Assembly: GCF_015477805.1 (NCBI RefSeq)
Contig: NZ_JADLQL010000001.1
Span: 496,001 to 560,000 of the forward strand
Source of the DNA: Nocardia flavorosea
Lineage (GTDB): Bacteria; Actinomycetota; Actinomycetes; Mycobacteriales; Mycobacteriaceae
Length of the DNA stretch: 64,000 bases
Reading direction: 5' to 3'
Shown: piece after piece, positions 32,524 through 40,966 of the stretch
How the letters are laid out: each line of letters opens with the position of its first letter
Numbering within the stretch: the first letter of the stretch is position 1
Notes under the pieces: model-generated
Databases searched by the model: none
Told to the model about the DNA's origin: nothing
The model's input: only the letters and a program-made list of their open reading frames with translations
Translations under genes and position numbers: made by a program

Positions 32524-33942
32524 CTACGAGCGTCGACGGGCGAGAGCGAGGCTTGTCAGCATCGCGATCGCCATGGTGCCGATGCCGATCAGCGCCGCAG
32601 TGGTGTAGGCGCTGTCGTCCGGGAAGAGGTGGCCGGGGCCGGTGCCCGCCGCGAGGATGAGACCGCCGATGGCGCTGCCCAGTGAGTACCCCACACTGCG
32701 GACGACGTAGTTGAAGCTCATGGCGCTCGACGTCTCACTCTTGGGGGTGACGGCCAGGATGACGCCGGGCATCGCGGCCGAAAAGCCGCCGACGCCGAAG
32801 CCGAGCACACCCATCGCCACGAACAGTTCGGCCAGGTCCGACCGGGCCGCCGCGAACAGAGCGAACCCGCCGCCGACCACGACGGCGCTACCGGCCAGCA
32901 GCAGGGGGTCGGCGATCCGCGTCCGAACCCGCGGCGTGAGCTTGCCGGCGACGAACCCCAGCACCGAGAACGGGATGAGGACCAGCCCGGCGACGAAGGT
33001 CGTCAACCCGAAGCCATAACCGGCGTCGTGCGGGGTCTGTGCGTACCGGGTGATGAGCGTGAGCAGCAGATACATGCCGATCCCGCCGACGAACATGGCA
33101 AGGTTCGCCCCGGCGACCGCCGGATGCCGCACCGCCCGCACATCGACCAGCGGCGTCGTGCTGCGCAGCTCGATGACAGCCCAGACGCAGAGCAGCACCA
33201 CCGCGACGACGGCGAGGCCCGCCGCGACGGCGAGGTGCCGGCTCCACAGATTTTGTTCGCCGGCGAGGAACAGCACCAGGACCAGCGCAGCGGCCAGAAC
33301 GACCGCACCTACCACATCCACGCGGGCGGAGCGGCCCTCGGGGGCTTCGGGTATAGAGCGCCACGCGGTCAGGAGGGCAGCGGCGGTGACGACCAGGCCG
33401 AGGCCGTAGGCGGCCCGCAGTCCGCCGAGCTCGACGAGCAGTGCGGCCAGCGGATAGCCGACGCCGGCCCCGATGATCGAAACCACCGAGAGCAGGGCGA
33501 TCACAGCCGCGCTGCGCTCCTCGGGGAGGTGGTCGCGGGCCACACCCATCATCAGCGCCGTCAGCCCGAGCCCGACGCCCTGGGCCGCCCTGCCGGCCAG
33601 CAGCCACGCGAACGGTAGCGGCAGCACGGTGAGCGCGCTGCCGGCGACGACGATCGCCAGCGTGGCGAGGATCGTGGCCCGCCGGTGCGGGCCGGCTCCG
33701 AGGCGGCCCAGGACCGGCGTGGCGACGGCGCCGCTGAGCAGCGCGACGGTCAGCGTCCACTGCGCGCTGCCGAGCGAGACGTGGAACGAGGTCGCCACGC
33801 TGGTGATCAGCGGCGCGCCGAGGCTGGCGACTGCCGCCACGACCAGAGCGATGAACATCAGGGCGGGGACCAGCAGCCGCGCCTCGGAACGCGCCACCGG
33901 GAACGCCTTCACCGTGATCCCGCCGACCGGCTGCCCGGTCAC
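32524..33942 (-). CDS. MFS multidrug transporter, 14-helix (DHA2) type
   Basis: A 472-residue membrane transporter with about 14 hydrophobic segments. After the first helix (LVPALMFIALVVAAVASL) comes the family motif VLGRLGAGPHRRATIL, then the LLAGRAAQGVGLG motif typical of proton-driven drug exporters. Its start overlaps the stop of the upstream MarR gene by four bases, so the two are translationally coupled. Regulation by that MarR protein is likely. It could export the NRPS product, but efflux of an external toxin is at least as likely. Confidence 0.87.
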   Translation of the reverse strand: MTGQPVGGITVKAFPVARSEARLLVPALMFIALVVAAVASLGAPLITSVATSFHVSLGSAQWTLTVALLSGAVATPVLGRLGAGPHRRATILATLAIVVAGSALTVLPLPFAWLLAGRAAQGVGLGLTALMMGVARDHLPEERSAAVIALLSVVSIIGAGVGYPLAALLVELGGLRAAYGLGLVVTAAALLTAWRSIPEAPEGRSARVDVVGAVVLAAALVLVLFLAGEQNLWSRHLAVAAGLAVVAVVLLCVWAVIELRSTTPLVDVRAVRHPAVAGANLAMFVGGIGMYLLLTLITRYAQTPHDAGYGFGLTTFVAGLVLIPFSVLGFVAGKLTPRVRTRIADPLLLAGSAVVVGGGFALFAAARSDLAELFVAMGVLGFGVGGFSAAMPGVILAVTPKSETSSAMSFNYVVRSVGYSLGSAIGGLILAAGTGPGHLFPDDSAYTTAALIGIGTMAIAMLTSLALARRRS

Positions 33943-34397
33943 TGCTTCTGCCCTTCACGGTCCTGACTTTCGAGCTCTGCCAGATGCTTCAGCGCCGGAA
34001 GGGCCGCCACCAGCGCTTCGACCTCGTCGCCGGTGAGTTCGCCGATCAACCGTTCGAACGCCTGGACGCCCGCCTGGCGCCGCGTCCGGACGTAGGAGGC
34101 GCCGGCCTCGGTCAGGCACACCAGCGTGACGCGCTTGTCGCACGCGTCGCCCCGCCTCTCGACCAGGCCGGACTCCTCCATCACCCGGACCAGCGCGGTC
34201 ATCGCGGGCTGGGTGACGCCCTCGACCGCGGCCAGATCGGTGATCCGCCGCGGGCCGGTTCGGTCCAGGGTGGCCAAGGTGGCAGCGGACGTCAGGCTCA
34301 TGTCCCGGGGTAGGCGTCTCACGGCTCTGGTAGCCAGGCTGTAGAGGGCTGCCCCGATAGCAGCGGACGCGCCGGGGGCGATGTCTTGACGACTCAC
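33939..34397 (-). CDS. MarR-family regulator
   Basis: A 152-residue winged-helix repressor. The DNA-binding helices lie in ITDLAAVEGVTQPAMTALVR and the wing in LVERRGDACDKRVTLVCLT. The start is GTG 34397. It overlaps the MFS transporter by four bases and is the first gene of the pair, which is the usual arrangement for a repressor of its own efflux pump. AT-rich DNA with a dyad lies directly upstream. Confidence 0.88.
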   Translation of the reverse strand: MSRQDIAPGASAAIGAALYSLATRAVRRLPRDMSLTSAATLATLDRTGPRRITDLAAVEGVTQPAMTALVRVMEESGLVERRGDACDKRVTLVCLTEAGASYVRTRRQAGVQAFERLIGELTGDEVEALVAALPALKHLAELESQDREGQKQ

Positions 34398-34418
34398 ACG
34401 CAGAGCATAACACTTTTA

Positions 34419-34435
34419 TATATACTATCTATGTA
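34419..34435. promoter_or_regulatory. AT-rich dyad upstream of the MarR gene
   Basis: TATATA (34419-34424) and TATGTA (34430-34435) are near-inverted half sites five bases apart, 22 bases before the marR start. The surrounding DNA is markedly AT-rich compared with its neighbours. It probably combines the -10 region and a MarR operator. Confidence 0.4.
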
Positions 34436-34521
34436 CATGGGGGATACTGTCCGGGGATGTCGGATCAGGCACGGTTCATAGTCCGCGGTAAGAATTCCGC
34501 GGCGCGCGACACCAACTGAGC

Positions 34522-34764
34522 ATGATGGTTCATCTGCCGCCGCAGACGACTGCCGGAAGTGATCGTGCGTCGGCTGCCGAGGTCCGGGCCTGGCGGCGAC
34601 GCCGGCTGCTCGATTCGGGTTTCCCGACAGATGTGGCTGATGCCGTGGTCGCTGATCCCGGGTTCGACCTGCACGCGTTGTTGCAGCTGCTCGACAGGGG
34701 TTGCCCGCCGGAGTTGGCGGTGCGCATTCTGGCGCCGATGCCGTCGCGGGAGGCGCTACTGTGA
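34522..34764 (+). CDS. Small conserved-looking protein coupled to the sigma factor
   Basis: An 80-residue polar protein, helical throughout, with no motif I recognise (for example DSGFPTDVADAVVADPGFDL). Its stop codon overlaps the GTG start of the sigma factor as GTGA, so the two are translationally coupled. That placement suggests a role tied to the sigma factor. Start ATG 34522 or 34525. Confidence 0.6.
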   Translation: MMVHLPPQTTAGSDRASAAEVRAWRRRRLLDSGFPTDVADAVVADPGFDLHALLQLLDRGCPPELAVRILAPMPSREALL

Positions 34765-35417
34765 GCACTGTGAACCCCACGACCTCCGGCGTGGCGCATC
34801 CACAGGCCGATGAACAGTGGCTGGCCGATCTGACCGATGACGGACCCGCCGGCCGTCACGCGGTGGCGCGTTTGCGTGAGGTGTTGCTGCGAGCCACCCG
34901 GCATCAAGTGTGGCGGTTGCGTGGTCTACTGCCGGGCACCGGTGCCGGTGATCTGGAGGATCTGGCTCAGCAGTGCGCCAATGACGCCGTGGTCGCGGTG
35001 CTGCGTCAGCTGCCCACGTTCGAGGGCCGCAGTCGTTTCACCACCTGGGTCTACAAGTTCGGGGTTCTGCACGCCGGTGTCGCGGTGCGCCGCCAGGCCT
35101 GGCGGCATCGGGAAATTCCGTTGCCGGACGCACTGACTTCGGTTGCTGACAGATCGGCGACGCCGGAGGCCGTGTTGGGTGCCTCCGAGCTCGCTCGCGC
35201 GGTCGAGGCGGCGGTCGCGCGGGATCTCACCGCACATCAGCGGCGCATCCTAGTGGCGTTGGTGGTGGAGCAGGTGCCGATCGACGTGTTGGCCGATCGG
35301 TTGGGCAGCACCCGCAATGCGCTCTACAAAACGTTGCATGATGCTCGTCGCCGGCTGCGCGCCGCGCTCATCGACAGCGGGCATCTCGAACCACGCCCCG
35401 ATCGGAGCATCTCATGA
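34761..35417 (+). CDS. ECF-type RNA polymerase sigma factor
   Basis: A 218-residue sigma-70 family protein. Region 2 is at about residues 50-115 (DLEDLAQQCANDAVVAVLRQ, then FEGRSRFTTWVYKFG). Region 4 is at about residues 155-205 (LTAHQRRILVALVVEQVP, then LGSTRNALYKTLHDARRRLR). It starts at GTG 34761 within the stop of the preceding small gene and ends in an ATGA overlap with the anti-sigma gene. The tight coupling supports a stoichiometric switch. The DoxX-like gene downstream may be part of its regulon. Confidence 0.88.
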   Translation: MSTVNPTTSGVAHPQADEQWLADLTDDGPAGRHAVARLREVLLRATRHQVWRLRGLLPGTGAGDLEDLAQQCANDAVVAVLRQLPTFEGRSRFTTWVYKFGVLHAGVAVRRQAWRHREIPLPDALTSVADRSATPEAVLGASELARAVEAAVARDLTAHQRRILVALVVEQVPIDVLADRLGSTRNALYKTLHDARRRLRAALIDSGHLEPRPDRSIS

Positions 35418-35650
35418 CCGATCCGACAGCGGCGTCGCGCGCCGAGCTCATCGCCGGCTTGCTGGCCGATACCAGCCCTTACCTGTCCTGTGACGAGTGT
35501 TTCGACCGGATCGATGAGTATGTTGAACGCCGTCTGGACGACCCACGGTATGAAGATGTCGCGATGCAGACCCATCTGACCGGTTGTGGTGCCTGTGCTG
35601 ATGAGGCGCTGGCGTTGCAGGAATTGCTCGATCAGCGGCCCGGACCGTAG
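35414..35650 (+). CDS. Zinc-binding anti-sigma factor (ZAS type)
   Basis: A 78-residue protein with a CDEC pair near residue 27 and the H-x3-C-x2-C zinc motif HLTGCGAC near residues 54-61, the signature of redox-sensitive ZAS anti-sigma factors. Oxidation of the cysteines typically releases the sigma partner. ATG 35414 overlaps the sigma-factor stop. There is no transmembrane segment, so it should act in the cytosol. Confidence 0.82.
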   Translation: MTDPTAASRAELIAGLLADTSPYLSCDECFDRIDEYVERRLDDPRYEDVAMQTHLTGCGACADEALALQELLDQRPGP

Positions 35651-35752
35651 CGATGACGCGGGTTCGCCGGGCGTGAATGTTGCTGTGTGTCGGTAAGACC
35701 TTCGCAGACGCGGCCACTAACAGTGTGACCGTCAACGTCGAAGGAGAATCTG

Positions 35753-36187
35753 ATGACTGTGCACACCGACCGGAGCGGGCAGGTGGCGTCGCTCGCCGAT
35801 CCCGGTTACCAGGCTTTTTGGGCGCTGCGACTCGGCTTCGGTGTCTTGCCGATCCTGTTCGGGCTCGACAAATTCGTCAATGTCCTCACCGATGACTGGA
35901 CCCGCTATCTGGCCGGCTTCGTCAACGACCTCGTTCCCGGTGACGCGGCCACGGCGATGAACGTAGTCGGCGTCGTCGAGATCGTCGCCGGCATTGCCGT
36001 GCTTGTGTTTCCGCGCTTGGGTGCGCCGCTGGTTGCGGTGTGGCTGGGCGGCATCATTGTCAATCTGCTACTGGTCGGCGGGTACGGCGATATCGCGTTG
36101 CGGGACTTCGGGCTGATGGCAGCGGCGCTCGTGTTGACGCGTCTGGCGTGGGCCTACCCGAATGGGATGCCCGCACGACAGCCCTGA
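35753..36187 (+). CDS. DoxX-like integral membrane protein
   Basis: A 144-residue protein with four hydrophobic helices (about residues 20-40, 62-84, 86-104 and 112-130). FWALRLGFGVLPILFGLDKF fits the DoxX/SURF4-like family. DoxX proteins take part in oxidative stress and thiol control at the membrane. GAAGGAG lies eight bases upstream of ATG 35753. It follows the anti-sigma gene by 102 bases and is followed directly by a strong terminator, closing the unit. Confidence 0.75.
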   Translation: MTVHTDRSGQVASLADPGYQAFWALRLGFGVLPILFGLDKFVNVLTDDWTRYLAGFVNDLVPGDAATAMNVVGVVEIVAGIAVLVFPRLGAPLVAVWLGGIIVNLLLVGGYGDIALRDFGLMAAALVLTRLAWAYPNGMPARQP

Positions 36188-36206
36188 ACCCGCGCTCGGC
36201 GCGGGT
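36188..36206 (+). terminator. Strong hairpin after the DoxX-like gene
   Basis: A perfect 8-bp stem, ACCCGCGC with GCGCGGGT, and a three-base loop begin right after the TGA at 36185-36187. It is a convincing actinobacterial terminator for the sigma/anti-sigma/DoxX unit. Confidence 0.75.
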
Positions 36207-36933
36207 CGAGAATGGCCGGGCGATGTTGGTAACGCCCGTTTCTTCGCGGCTGCACCGGCTATCGGCCGCATTGGCCCTGAAGGCGGTGCACCCACCCGGC
36301 TATCGCGGGGAGTGCACCGCCGGAATCAGGTCCGCAGCGGTCAGATGCCGACGTAGGTGGCGAGGTGTTCGCCGGTGCGGGTGGAGCGGTCGGCGCGTAT
36401 GCGGTTTCGGTCGCCGAACACGACATGTTCCTTCAGCTACTTTACATAATGTAGATTATCGGCAGTTTTCGGAAGGGCGGGTCCGGACAACTGGCTTCTC
36501 GTGAGAATCACTTTCGTGCAGCGCATTTGCCGGCCCCAGCTCGGACCGAAGCTCTCGACTGGGACGTTTCAGAGAACGCGACGACTCGCTGCGGAAGCCG
36601 GACCGATTCGACGTCGGTCAGATCTGAGGCGCAGGCATTATGTCAACTCGCAGCTATACGCGGAACCATTGCGGAGTCACTCCGACCGGGCCCCACAACC
36701 CGCCGCCCGCATTCCTGCATGCGCCTTCTCCACGGCGCACCCCCATGAGCATCTGAGCTGGACGCGCCCAAAACCCCTTCCCGCAGAGCGGCCGATCGCC
36801 ACAGGTGCCGCTCAGCGAATCCTCCCCTAGTTGCCGGTACGGCACATAGTGTCACGACTTTTTGTCACAGTGACGTTTTACCGGGATCGGGGGGCCGGCA
36901 GGGATCGCCCGCATACACCGCCCCGGGCAGACC
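36207..36933. other. Non-coding stretch with GTCAC repeats
   Basis: About 730 bases without a credible gene. Near its right end GTCAC occurs at 36851-36855 and again within GTCAC-A-GTGAC (36864-36874), around a T5 run. The adjacent GCACATAGT string (36842-36850) also occurs in the inverted repeat at 6588-6596. Possible recombination or mobile-element residue. Confidence 0.4.
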
Positions 36934-37218
36934 TCACCGATATGCGCTGAGGATTTCGTCGGCAGATTGCCTTGCGCCGCTGAACTCCGACAGCTCCGCC
37001 ATGCCGCCGTTATCCAATGCTGCGGCGACTACCTCCGGCAACCACACTTTCCTGCCGGGCGCCCGTCCATTCGACGCCTGACCTGCGCTTACTGAACTTA
37101 CTGCGCTTCGAGCTCCGATGTAATACGCCTCTTCCTTTGTCTTTTTCTTTCCGGTTGCGACTGAACAATATAGACGTTGAAGATCAATGGTTAGATACGC
37201 ATATCTAAGTAGTCTCAT
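36934..37218 (-). CDS. Small hypothetical protein of atypical composition
   Basis: A 94-residue frame beginning at ATG 37218 (TTG 37236 would add six residues). It is Lys/Tyr-rich at first (ATGKKKTKEEAYYIGARSAV) and ends acidic. Codon use is far less GC-rich at third positions than in the neighbours, suggesting horizontal acquisition. No motif is recognised and there is no clear ribosome-binding site, so it may also be a remnant. Confidence 0.35.
   Translation of the reverse strand: MRLLRYAYLTIDLQRLYCSVATGKKKTKEEAYYIGARSAVSSVSAGQASNGRAPGRKVWLPEVVAAALDNGGMAELSEFSGARQSADEILSAYR
37191..37208. promoter_or_regulatory. Perfect AT-rich palindrome TTAGATA/TATCTAA
   Basis: Seven-base arms TTAGATA and TATCTAA flank a four-base centre CGCA. 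It overlaps the first codons of the small atypical gene, if that gene is real. It looks like an operator or recombination site. Confidence 0.4.
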
Positions 37219-37257
37219 GGTGATACTGTCGGTCAAAGGTCTCCATTCGGGCTGTTA

Positions 37258-37394
37258 CGAAGTCTCACCCGGACTTCGCAGACCGGGCTGCGCCCGTCTC
37301 GTCGCTACCGGTCCGACTCTCCAGGGTGTCGGAGTACTCCCCTGCTCAGGAATTTCGGTGGTAGCCGGCGGTCGCCGGCCCTGTCATTCCTGAG
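37258..37394. other. Cluster of consecutive hairpins, possible structured RNA
   Basis: Several inverted repeats follow one another. CGAAGTC/GACTTCG (37258-37278) has a 7-base loop. A CGGGC/GCCCG stem lies around 37280-37302. TCCGAC/GTCGGA spans 37312-37333. A nested structure at 37345-37394 has an outer 9-bp stem CTCAGGAAT/ATTCCTGAG and an inner stem GCCGGCG/CGCCGGC. No coding frame uses this stretch. It could be a small RNA, an untranslated leader, or the end of a mobile element. Confidence 0.4.
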
Positions 37395-37403
37395 TCGCGA
37401 ATA

Positions 37404-37430
37404 CCACCGGATCGGTCACCGATCCGGTGG
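37404..37430 (-). terminator. Strong terminator hairpin after the amidase gene
   Basis: A perfect 12-bp stem with arm CCACCGGATCGG (37404-37415) and its complement at 37419-37430 closes a three-base loop. It lies 23 bases beyond the amidase stop codon on the minus strand, as expected for a terminator. Confidence 0.7.
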
Positions 37431-37452
37431 CGGCCTGCGTGGTCACTGGGCA

Positions 37453-38904
37453 CTACTTCGGTGGTTGGAAGCCGCCGATCTTCCGCTCGAGCAGCTCAGC
37501 CAGCCGCAGTGGGGTGTGGTCCTCGAACATCGGGCCGATGAGCTGCACTCCCACCGGCAGTCCTTCGGGAGACAGGCCAGCGGGTATGGCAGTGGCGGGC
37601 AGCCCGGGCATGGTGGCGACACCGGCCCAGACGAGCTGATCGAAGTACGGGTATGCGACACCGTCGATATCGATATGCCGATCCTGCAGATCTCCGCTGT
37701 GATTGTGCGCGAAAGCGGTGGTGGGCGTGATGGGGCATACGACGGCGTCGAATTCGGCGAAGAGCCGGCGCCAATCCCGACGGTGATTTTCGCGACGGTT
37801 GTCGGCCTCGACCCAGTCGCGGTGGCGCAGCACCATGCCACGCAGTCGCGCTGCCTCGAGACTCCGGTCGTCCGCGCTGCAGGCCGCGGCCTGGATCTGC
37901 AACTGTTCGTACACGTCGGCAGGAAGGCTTGCGGCGGCGTTCGACAGCATCAATTGCATGTAGAGCGTCGCGGCTTCGGCCGGATCGGGCAGTAGCGGAC
38001 TGTGCCGTTCGACGCGGGCGCCTTCGTCGGCGAGGGCCGCGGCGACCCGGTTCACGCCCGCTCGTACCGCCGCGCCGGTCGCAATGAGCGGATGGTCTTC
38101 GAGGATCAGGACACGGAAGTCAGCCAACTGTTGGTGGCGCGCGGGCGGCAGTTCGGCGTCATAGGCGATGCCGTGGGTGAGCGGGTCCGGGCCGGCCATC
38201 ACATCGAGCAGTAGCGTGAGGTCGCGGGCGGTGCGCGCCATCGGGCCGACGACAGCGAGGTCGAGGTCGATCGGCAGGGCCGGCGTGGGGGGCGCGACCA
38301 TGCCGCGGGTCGGTGCCAGTCCGAGTGTCGGCTTGTGTGCGTAGATTCCGCAGAAATGCGCGGGGGTGCGCAGGGATCCGGCGAGGTCGGAGCCGATGGA
38401 CAGTGCGCCGAATCCGGACGCCAGGGCTGCCGCCGATCCGCCGGACGACCCACCGGATGTGCGGCTGTGATCCCACGGGTTGTTGGTGGTGCCGTAGATC
38501 TCGTTGAAGCTCTGGATATCTCGCAGCTGCACCGGCACGTTGGTCTTGCCGAGCACCACCGCGCCGGCCGTCTCGAGCCGTGACACCTGTACCGCGTCCT
38601 CCGACGGTATGTGGTTCGCGTGCTGTGGCATACCCCAGGTGGTGGGCAGTCCGGCGATGTTGTAGGACTCTTTGACGGTTACCGGGACACCAAGCAGTGG
38701 TCGGTCCTCGCCGCGGGCGCGGGCCTCGTCGGCTGCGCGGGCGGCGGTTCGTGCCCGGTCGAAGGTCCGCACACAGATCGCGTTGATCGCGTCGTCGTGT
38801 CGTTCGATCCGCGCGATTGCCGCATCGGTCAGTTCGGTCGATGTCACGTCACCGGCACGCAAGGCGTTCAGGAGTTCTTCCGCCGACTGATAGTTCGGGT
38901 CCAT
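37453..38904 (-). CDS. Amidase (amidase-signature family)
   Basis: A 483-residue hydrolase of the amidase-signature family, which cleaves amides to acid and ammonia. The catalytic triad has the expected spacing: Lys78 in VTVKES, cis-Ser153 in SGGSSGGSAAA, and nucleophile Ser177 in GSDLAGSLR. The nucleophile motif has Ala where Gly is usual. ATG 38904 (MDPNYQSAEELL) is chosen because the preceding 18 codons of the open frame (from 38958) look unrelated. It lies 350 bases beyond the SDR gene on the same strand. The substrate is unknown; the nearby peptide-type importer suggests an amide or peptide-like compound. Confidence 0.9.
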   Translation of the reverse strand: MDPNYQSAEELLNALRAGDVTSTELTDAAIARIERHDDAINAICVRTFDRARTAARAADEARARGEDRPLLGVPVTVKESYNIAGLPTTWGMPQHANHIPSEDAVQVSRLETAGAVVLGKTNVPVQLRDIQSFNEIYGTTNNPWDHSRTSGGSSGGSAAALASGFGALSIGSDLAGSLRTPAHFCGIYAHKPTLGLAPTRGMVAPPTPALPIDLDLAVVGPMARTARDLTLLLDVMAGPDPLTHGIAYDAELPPARHQQLADFRVLILEDHPLIATGAAVRAGVNRVAAALADEGARVERHSPLLPDPAEAATLYMQLMLSNAAASLPADVYEQLQIQAAACSADDRSLEAARLRGMVLRHRDWVEADNRRENHRRDWRRLFAEFDAVVCPITPTTAFAHNHSGDLQDRHIDIDGVAYPYFDQLVWAGVATMPGLPATAIPAGLSPEGLPVGVQLIGPMFEDHTPLRLAELLERKIGGFQPPK

Positions 38905-39256
38905 GAAATGGGACGCTATCGGCCTGCCGGGGAGGGCATAAAAAGTCGCTTCGTACAACGGGAGACCAACGAGGCTACCGGCGGCGATGGCTCACGGGGC
39001 TCGTTCTGCCCGCGCATGCGGTTATCGCCCAGGTCATGGCGTCGGTGGCGGCCCACGCCATGTGGACGGGGCATAAGGATGCCGCTCAGGGCAACGGGAT
39101 TGATATCTCGATACTCGTCCGCGTTCATCGGCCATGACGACGCGCGGCGGGCGTTGTGCCGGTCTGGAAGTTCAGGGTTTCTCCGGACACTCGCGCGCAC
39201 TTCGCGGTTCATGTAGCGGCGTGGGTCGGGGTGGCCGGTAGCGTGGCCTTTCCCGG
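38905..39256. other. Gap between SDR and amidase genes
   Basis: About 350 bases without a convincing gene. A 70-codon minus-strand frame from an ATG near 39134 exists but is Arg/Pro-rich and lacks any motif. The amidase promoter is presumably here. Confidence 0.4.
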
Positions 39257-40135
39257 TTATGTCGCTGTTGCCCGCTCCGGGCGTTCGGGGAGCTGCCCCC
39301 GCAGTGCCCGGTCGACGGTGTCGTCGCCGCATACTTTTCGGGCGAGGATTTCCAGGTCGGCGGCGCGGCGTAGATGGTTGCCGCCTTCGACCGGGAGTAC
39401 GGCGCCGGTGACCCACGATGATTCCGGGCCGGCGAGGTAGCGGACGGCTTCGGCGATATCTTCGGCTGTTCCGACGCGGGCCAGTGGTTTCTCCCGCAGT
39501 ACCCGGGCCCGTTGTGTTTCGTCGGCGGCGATGAGGCCCGGTTTTGCCGCGTCGGTGGGGACCAGGCCGGGGCGGATCGCGTTGACGCGGACAGCGTGCG
39601 CTCCGAGTTCGTCGGCGGCTACCCGGACGAGGGCTTCCAGTGCGGTTTTGGCGATGGAGTAGGAACCCATGAAGGGGAACGAGCCGCCGCCGGCTGTGGA
39701 AGACAGGCAGATGACCGATCCGCCGCCGTGGGCCGCCATCGCGGCGGCGCTGTGCCGGATCGCCAGTAGGGCGGTCAGCACATTGCGTTCGAAATCGGCG
39801 GCGGCCACTGTTCCGGTCAATGCCAGCACTGGGGCCATGGTGCCGCCGCCGACCGTGCAGACACAGATCCGCAGGGGTGTGCTGTCGGTGTCGGCCAGTG
39901 CGACGGCGCGGGCGATATCGTCCTCGTCGGCGGAATCTCCTACCGTCCACTGCACCGGTGCGGCGTCCGGGATGTTGTCTCGCATCCATTCGGCGGCGCG
40001 GCGCAGGGTCGCTTCGGTTCGGCCGAGCAGAGTGATCGAGGCGCCGTCGCGGGCCAGGCGCGCGGCGGCGGCGCGGCCGAATCCGCCTCCGCCGCCGGTG
40101 ATCAGTGCGCCGTGGCCGGTGAGGGTTCGGGGCAT
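39257..40135 (-). CDS. Short-chain dehydrogenase/reductase
   Basis: A 292-residue NAD(P)-dependent oxidoreductase. The Rossmann motif is TGGGGGFG near residue 14. The catalytic Ser lies in VICLSSTAGG and the Tyr-Lys pair in GSYSIAKTALEA. RPGLVPTD near residue 190 is the usual substrate-loop region. The start overlaps the end of the IclR gene by 34 bases, so it is probably co-transcribed with the regulator and the ABC importer upstream. The substrate is not predictable. Confidence 0.88.
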   Translation of the reverse strand: MPRTLTGHGALITGGGGGFGRAAAARLARDGASITLLGRTEATLRRAAEWMRDNIPDAAPVQWTVGDSADEDDIARAVALADTDSTPLRICVCTVGGGTMAPVLALTGTVAAADFERNVLTALLAIRHSAAAMAAHGGGSVICLSSTAGGGSFPFMGSYSIAKTALEALVRVAADELGAHAVRVNAIRPGLVPTDAAKPGLIAADETQRARVLREKPLARVGTAEDIAEAVRYLAGPESSWVTGAVLPVEGGNHLRRAADLEILARKVCGDDTVDRALRGQLPERPERATAT

Positions 40136-40944
40136 GAGGCGGACCGCCTGTCTTCGTGACTGTGGATGGGTTCGTTGTCGCGCAAGCGCCGGGGTGCCGG
40201 CCCGGTGCGCGGTGGGTGGTGCCGGCCGAGTGTCAGCGCGATCTCCCGGGCCGCGGATGCGATCAACGGGGCGGTTCGCTCGAGTGGTGCGGTGTCGGCG
40301 GCGTGGGAGATCGAGAGCGCGGCGACGGGGCCGCGGGGGCCGCGGATGGGGGCGCCGGCGCAGGCCAGGCCGCGGAAGGCTTCACCGGATTCGTATGCGA
40401 GGCCGCGGCGTTGCCGGATGAGTGTGAGTTCGCGGTGCAGGGTGGTGATCTCACCGATGGTGCGTTCGGTGCACCGGTGCAGTCGTTGCCCGTACATGTT
40501 GTCGACCCATTCGGGGTCGAGGTAGGCGAGGATGGATTTGCCGCAGGCGGTGGCGTAGGCGGGTGCGCGGCCGCCGACGCGGGACGGCAGCGCCGATGCG
40601 TTACGTCCACCCACTTTGTCGAGGTAGACGCTTTCGCCGCCTTCCAGGACGGCCAGGTGGACGACCATTCCGGTTTGCGCGTGCAGATCGTGCAGGACGG
40701 GGGCCGCTGCGGCGCGGATTGCGCTGTATCCGTCGGAGATTCCGCCCATTCGTAGCGCGCGTCGGCCGATGGTGTAGCCGAACGGGGTGTGTTCGACCCA
40801 GTTGAGCCGGACCAGTTGTTTGAGGATCCGGTGCACTGTCGAGCGGGGCAGTTGTGACCGGCGGCTGATTTCTTCGAGGGTGAGGCGGGAGGTGCGGTCG
40901 TCGAAGACGTCGAGGATTACGGTGATCCGTTCGATCATTGCCAT
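40102..40944 (-). CDS. IclR-family regulator
   Basis: A 280-residue regulator. The N-terminal winged helix contains LTLEEISRRSQLPRSTVHR, and the C-terminal IclR effector domain contains GGRAPAYATACGKSILAYL and the ligand-pocket segment LACAGAPIRGPRG. The last 35 residues are polar and may be an artefact of the overlap with the SDR gene. It sits 22 bases after the last ABC gene, so it likely belongs to the same transcript and may control it. Confidence 0.88.
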   Translation of the reverse strand: MAMIERITVILDVFDDRTSRLTLEEISRRSQLPRSTVHRILKQLVRLNWVEHTPFGYTIGRRALRMGGISDGYSAIRAAAAPVLHDLHAQTGMVVHLAVLEGGESVYLDKVGGRNASALPSRVGGRAPAYATACGKSILAYLDPEWVDNMYGQRLHRCTERTIGEITTLHRELTLIRQRRGLAYESGEAFRGLACAGAPIRGPRGPVAALSISHAADTAPLERTAPLIASAAREIALTLGRHHPPRTGPAPRRLRDNEPIHSHEDRRSASCPEPSPATAH

Positions 40945-40966
40945 GATGGTTTCCCCGGTCTCGTGG

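Noticed and set aside
36501..36830. A 109-codon plus-strand frame
   Set aside because: No motif, weak composition, and competing frames of equal quality in the same stretch.
37244..37340. Possible tRNA because of consecutive short stems
   Set aside because: The stems do not form a cloverleaf, and no T-loop or CCA-proximal acceptor stem of proper length is present.
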